From: Devosia sp.
GTDB taxonomy: Bacteria > Pseudomonadota > Alphaproteobacteria > Rhizobiales > Devosiaceae
Reading direction: 5' to 3'
Assembly (NCBI RefSeq): GCF_017307495.1
Contig: NZ_JAFKHE010000017.1
Coordinates: 146,427 to 210,426, forward strand
Length of the DNA: 64,000 nucleotides
Shown: positions 63,509-64,000 of the stretch, one piece after another
Numbering within the stretch: the stretch's first letter is position 1
Layout: each line of letters begins with the position of its first letter
The notes under the pieces: model-generated
What the model was told of the DNA's origin: nothing
Databases searched by the model: none
Seen by the model: the letters and a program-made list of their open reading frames with translations, nothing else
Position numbers and translations under genes: made by a program

Positions 63509-64000
63509 GCCAACCCGGCCTAAACGTTCACAATATCAAGGAGTAGCCGGGGGACTTAGCCCGAGGGGTATCGCGAGATGTCAGCGAAGCGTGGAATGGG
63601 AATATGCACGTTCGCGGCGCCATTTGCAAGGCCGGGGCGCGCGAAGGTGCCATGCATGTTTGCGCGCCGGCGTGAACGGCATCCTCGCATGGGTCCGCGG
63701 ATCAAGTCCGCGGATGACGGTGGACGGGGGCTCGGGCAGTGTCCTGGCTGATCTCTGTTCGCCAAGGGCTCCGGCCGCGCGTTGAAGCGCCGTCATCAGC
63801 GGACTTGATCCGCGGACCCATCCCTCGGCAAGCGCCGGACGTGCCGATGCATCCGACAGCCCTGCGGCTTCGGAGTTTGTCAAAGAGCCATCCCCTTTGC
63901 GGGGGATGAAGCGAACGGGCCGGCGGGGCCTTTGCCCCTCGCGGTAGTCCGCAGAATGAATGAGGCTCACGCCTCGCCGGCCGATCGGGGTTTTGGGCCT
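63509..64000. other. terminal gap with repeat, no supported gene
   Basis: Open frames in this stretch are translations of the repeat units. It probably holds the promoter and leader of the cold-shock gene (left end) and the inverted repeat pair described separately. No start or stop of a recognisable gene is visible before the right edge. Confidence 0.5.
63691..63819. repeat. inverted pair of palindromic repeats
   Basis: GGGTCCGCGGATC...GGATGAC (63691-63718) and GTCATC...GGACCC (63792-63819) are 28-nt inverted copies with one mismatch. Each has internal symmetry (CCGCGGATCAAGTCCGCGG-type core). The GTCATC/GATGAC ends resemble the repeats at 9928, 13355 and 30073, but the core differs. Confidence 0.8.

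Noticed and set aside
63581..63970. 129-aa minus-strand frame at the right edge
   Set aside because: It translates the repeat units (VIRGLDPRTH-type) and crosses two of them; not a gene.

Overview
This window is high-G+C DNA from an alphaproteobacterium, most likely of the Hyphomicrobiales (Rhizobiales) and Devosia-like. That placement is inferred from the local gene order (radC–map–cinA-type gene), a malic enzyme fused to a phosphotransacetylase-like domain, an ExoD protein, paired oligopeptide ABC operons and GTCATCCC/GGGATGAC palindromic repeats. No database search was possible. I saw no phage, insertion sequence, CRISPR array or rRNA. Two genes are frameshifted (a hicA toxin and an alpha/beta hydrolase), and one tRNA-Leu(UAA) is present.

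Positions 1-26,600 hold mainly housekeeping and small accessory genes: radC (cut by the edge), map, a CinA N-terminal-type protein, xanthine-guanine phosphoribosyltransferase, tRNA-Leu, an ASCH protein, CsbD and DUF1304 proteins, a TetR/DHFR-like divergent pair around a long palindromic operator, ogt, a gluconate module (idnO-type dehydrogenase and gntK divergent from gnd), rnd, aspS, an EAL phosphodiesterase, malic enzyme, hicB plus broken hicA, AMP nucleosidase, a probable three-hairpin small RNA, a molybdopterin oxidoreductase, DUF2076 and ExoD proteins, a SleB-type hydrolase and several membrane proteins.

Positions 26,600-50,000 are dominated by peptide uptake and peptide or amide breakdown. 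The first cluster runs rightward: M20 deacylase, peptide-binding protein, two permeases, double-domain ATPase, aldehyde dehydrogenase and SDR. A convergent frameshifted hydrolase follows, then a TTC38-like gene and an N-terminal-nucleophile amidohydrolase with an Asn-Thr cleavage site. A thiazoline-carboxylate hydrolase homologue lies convergent to these. The second cluster runs leftward: two paralogous peptide-binding proteins in tandem, double-domain ATPase, two permeases, a class V PLP enzyme and an FCD-type GntR regulator. Strong hairpins sit after the binding-protein genes in both clusters. A FadR/GntR-like operator motif lies upstream of the second operon and recurs before the AceE-like E1/transketolase gene.

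Positions 50,000-64,000 carry the AceE-like enzyme, divergent from an Lrp-type regulator, then a DadA-like FAD oxidase, a TerC/Alx membrane protein, a SRAP protein, an LLM flavoprotein, a metallophosphoesterase, an MFS carrier, VOC, ChaC and Nudix proteins, small hypotheticals, a cold-shock protein and a final repeat-bearing gap.

The most coherent story is peptide or modified-peptide import followed by hydrolysis (M20, NylC/DmpA-type, thiazoline hydrolase) and amino-acid processing (PLP enzyme, D-amino-acid-dehydrogenase-like enzyme). The substrates are not visible from sequence.
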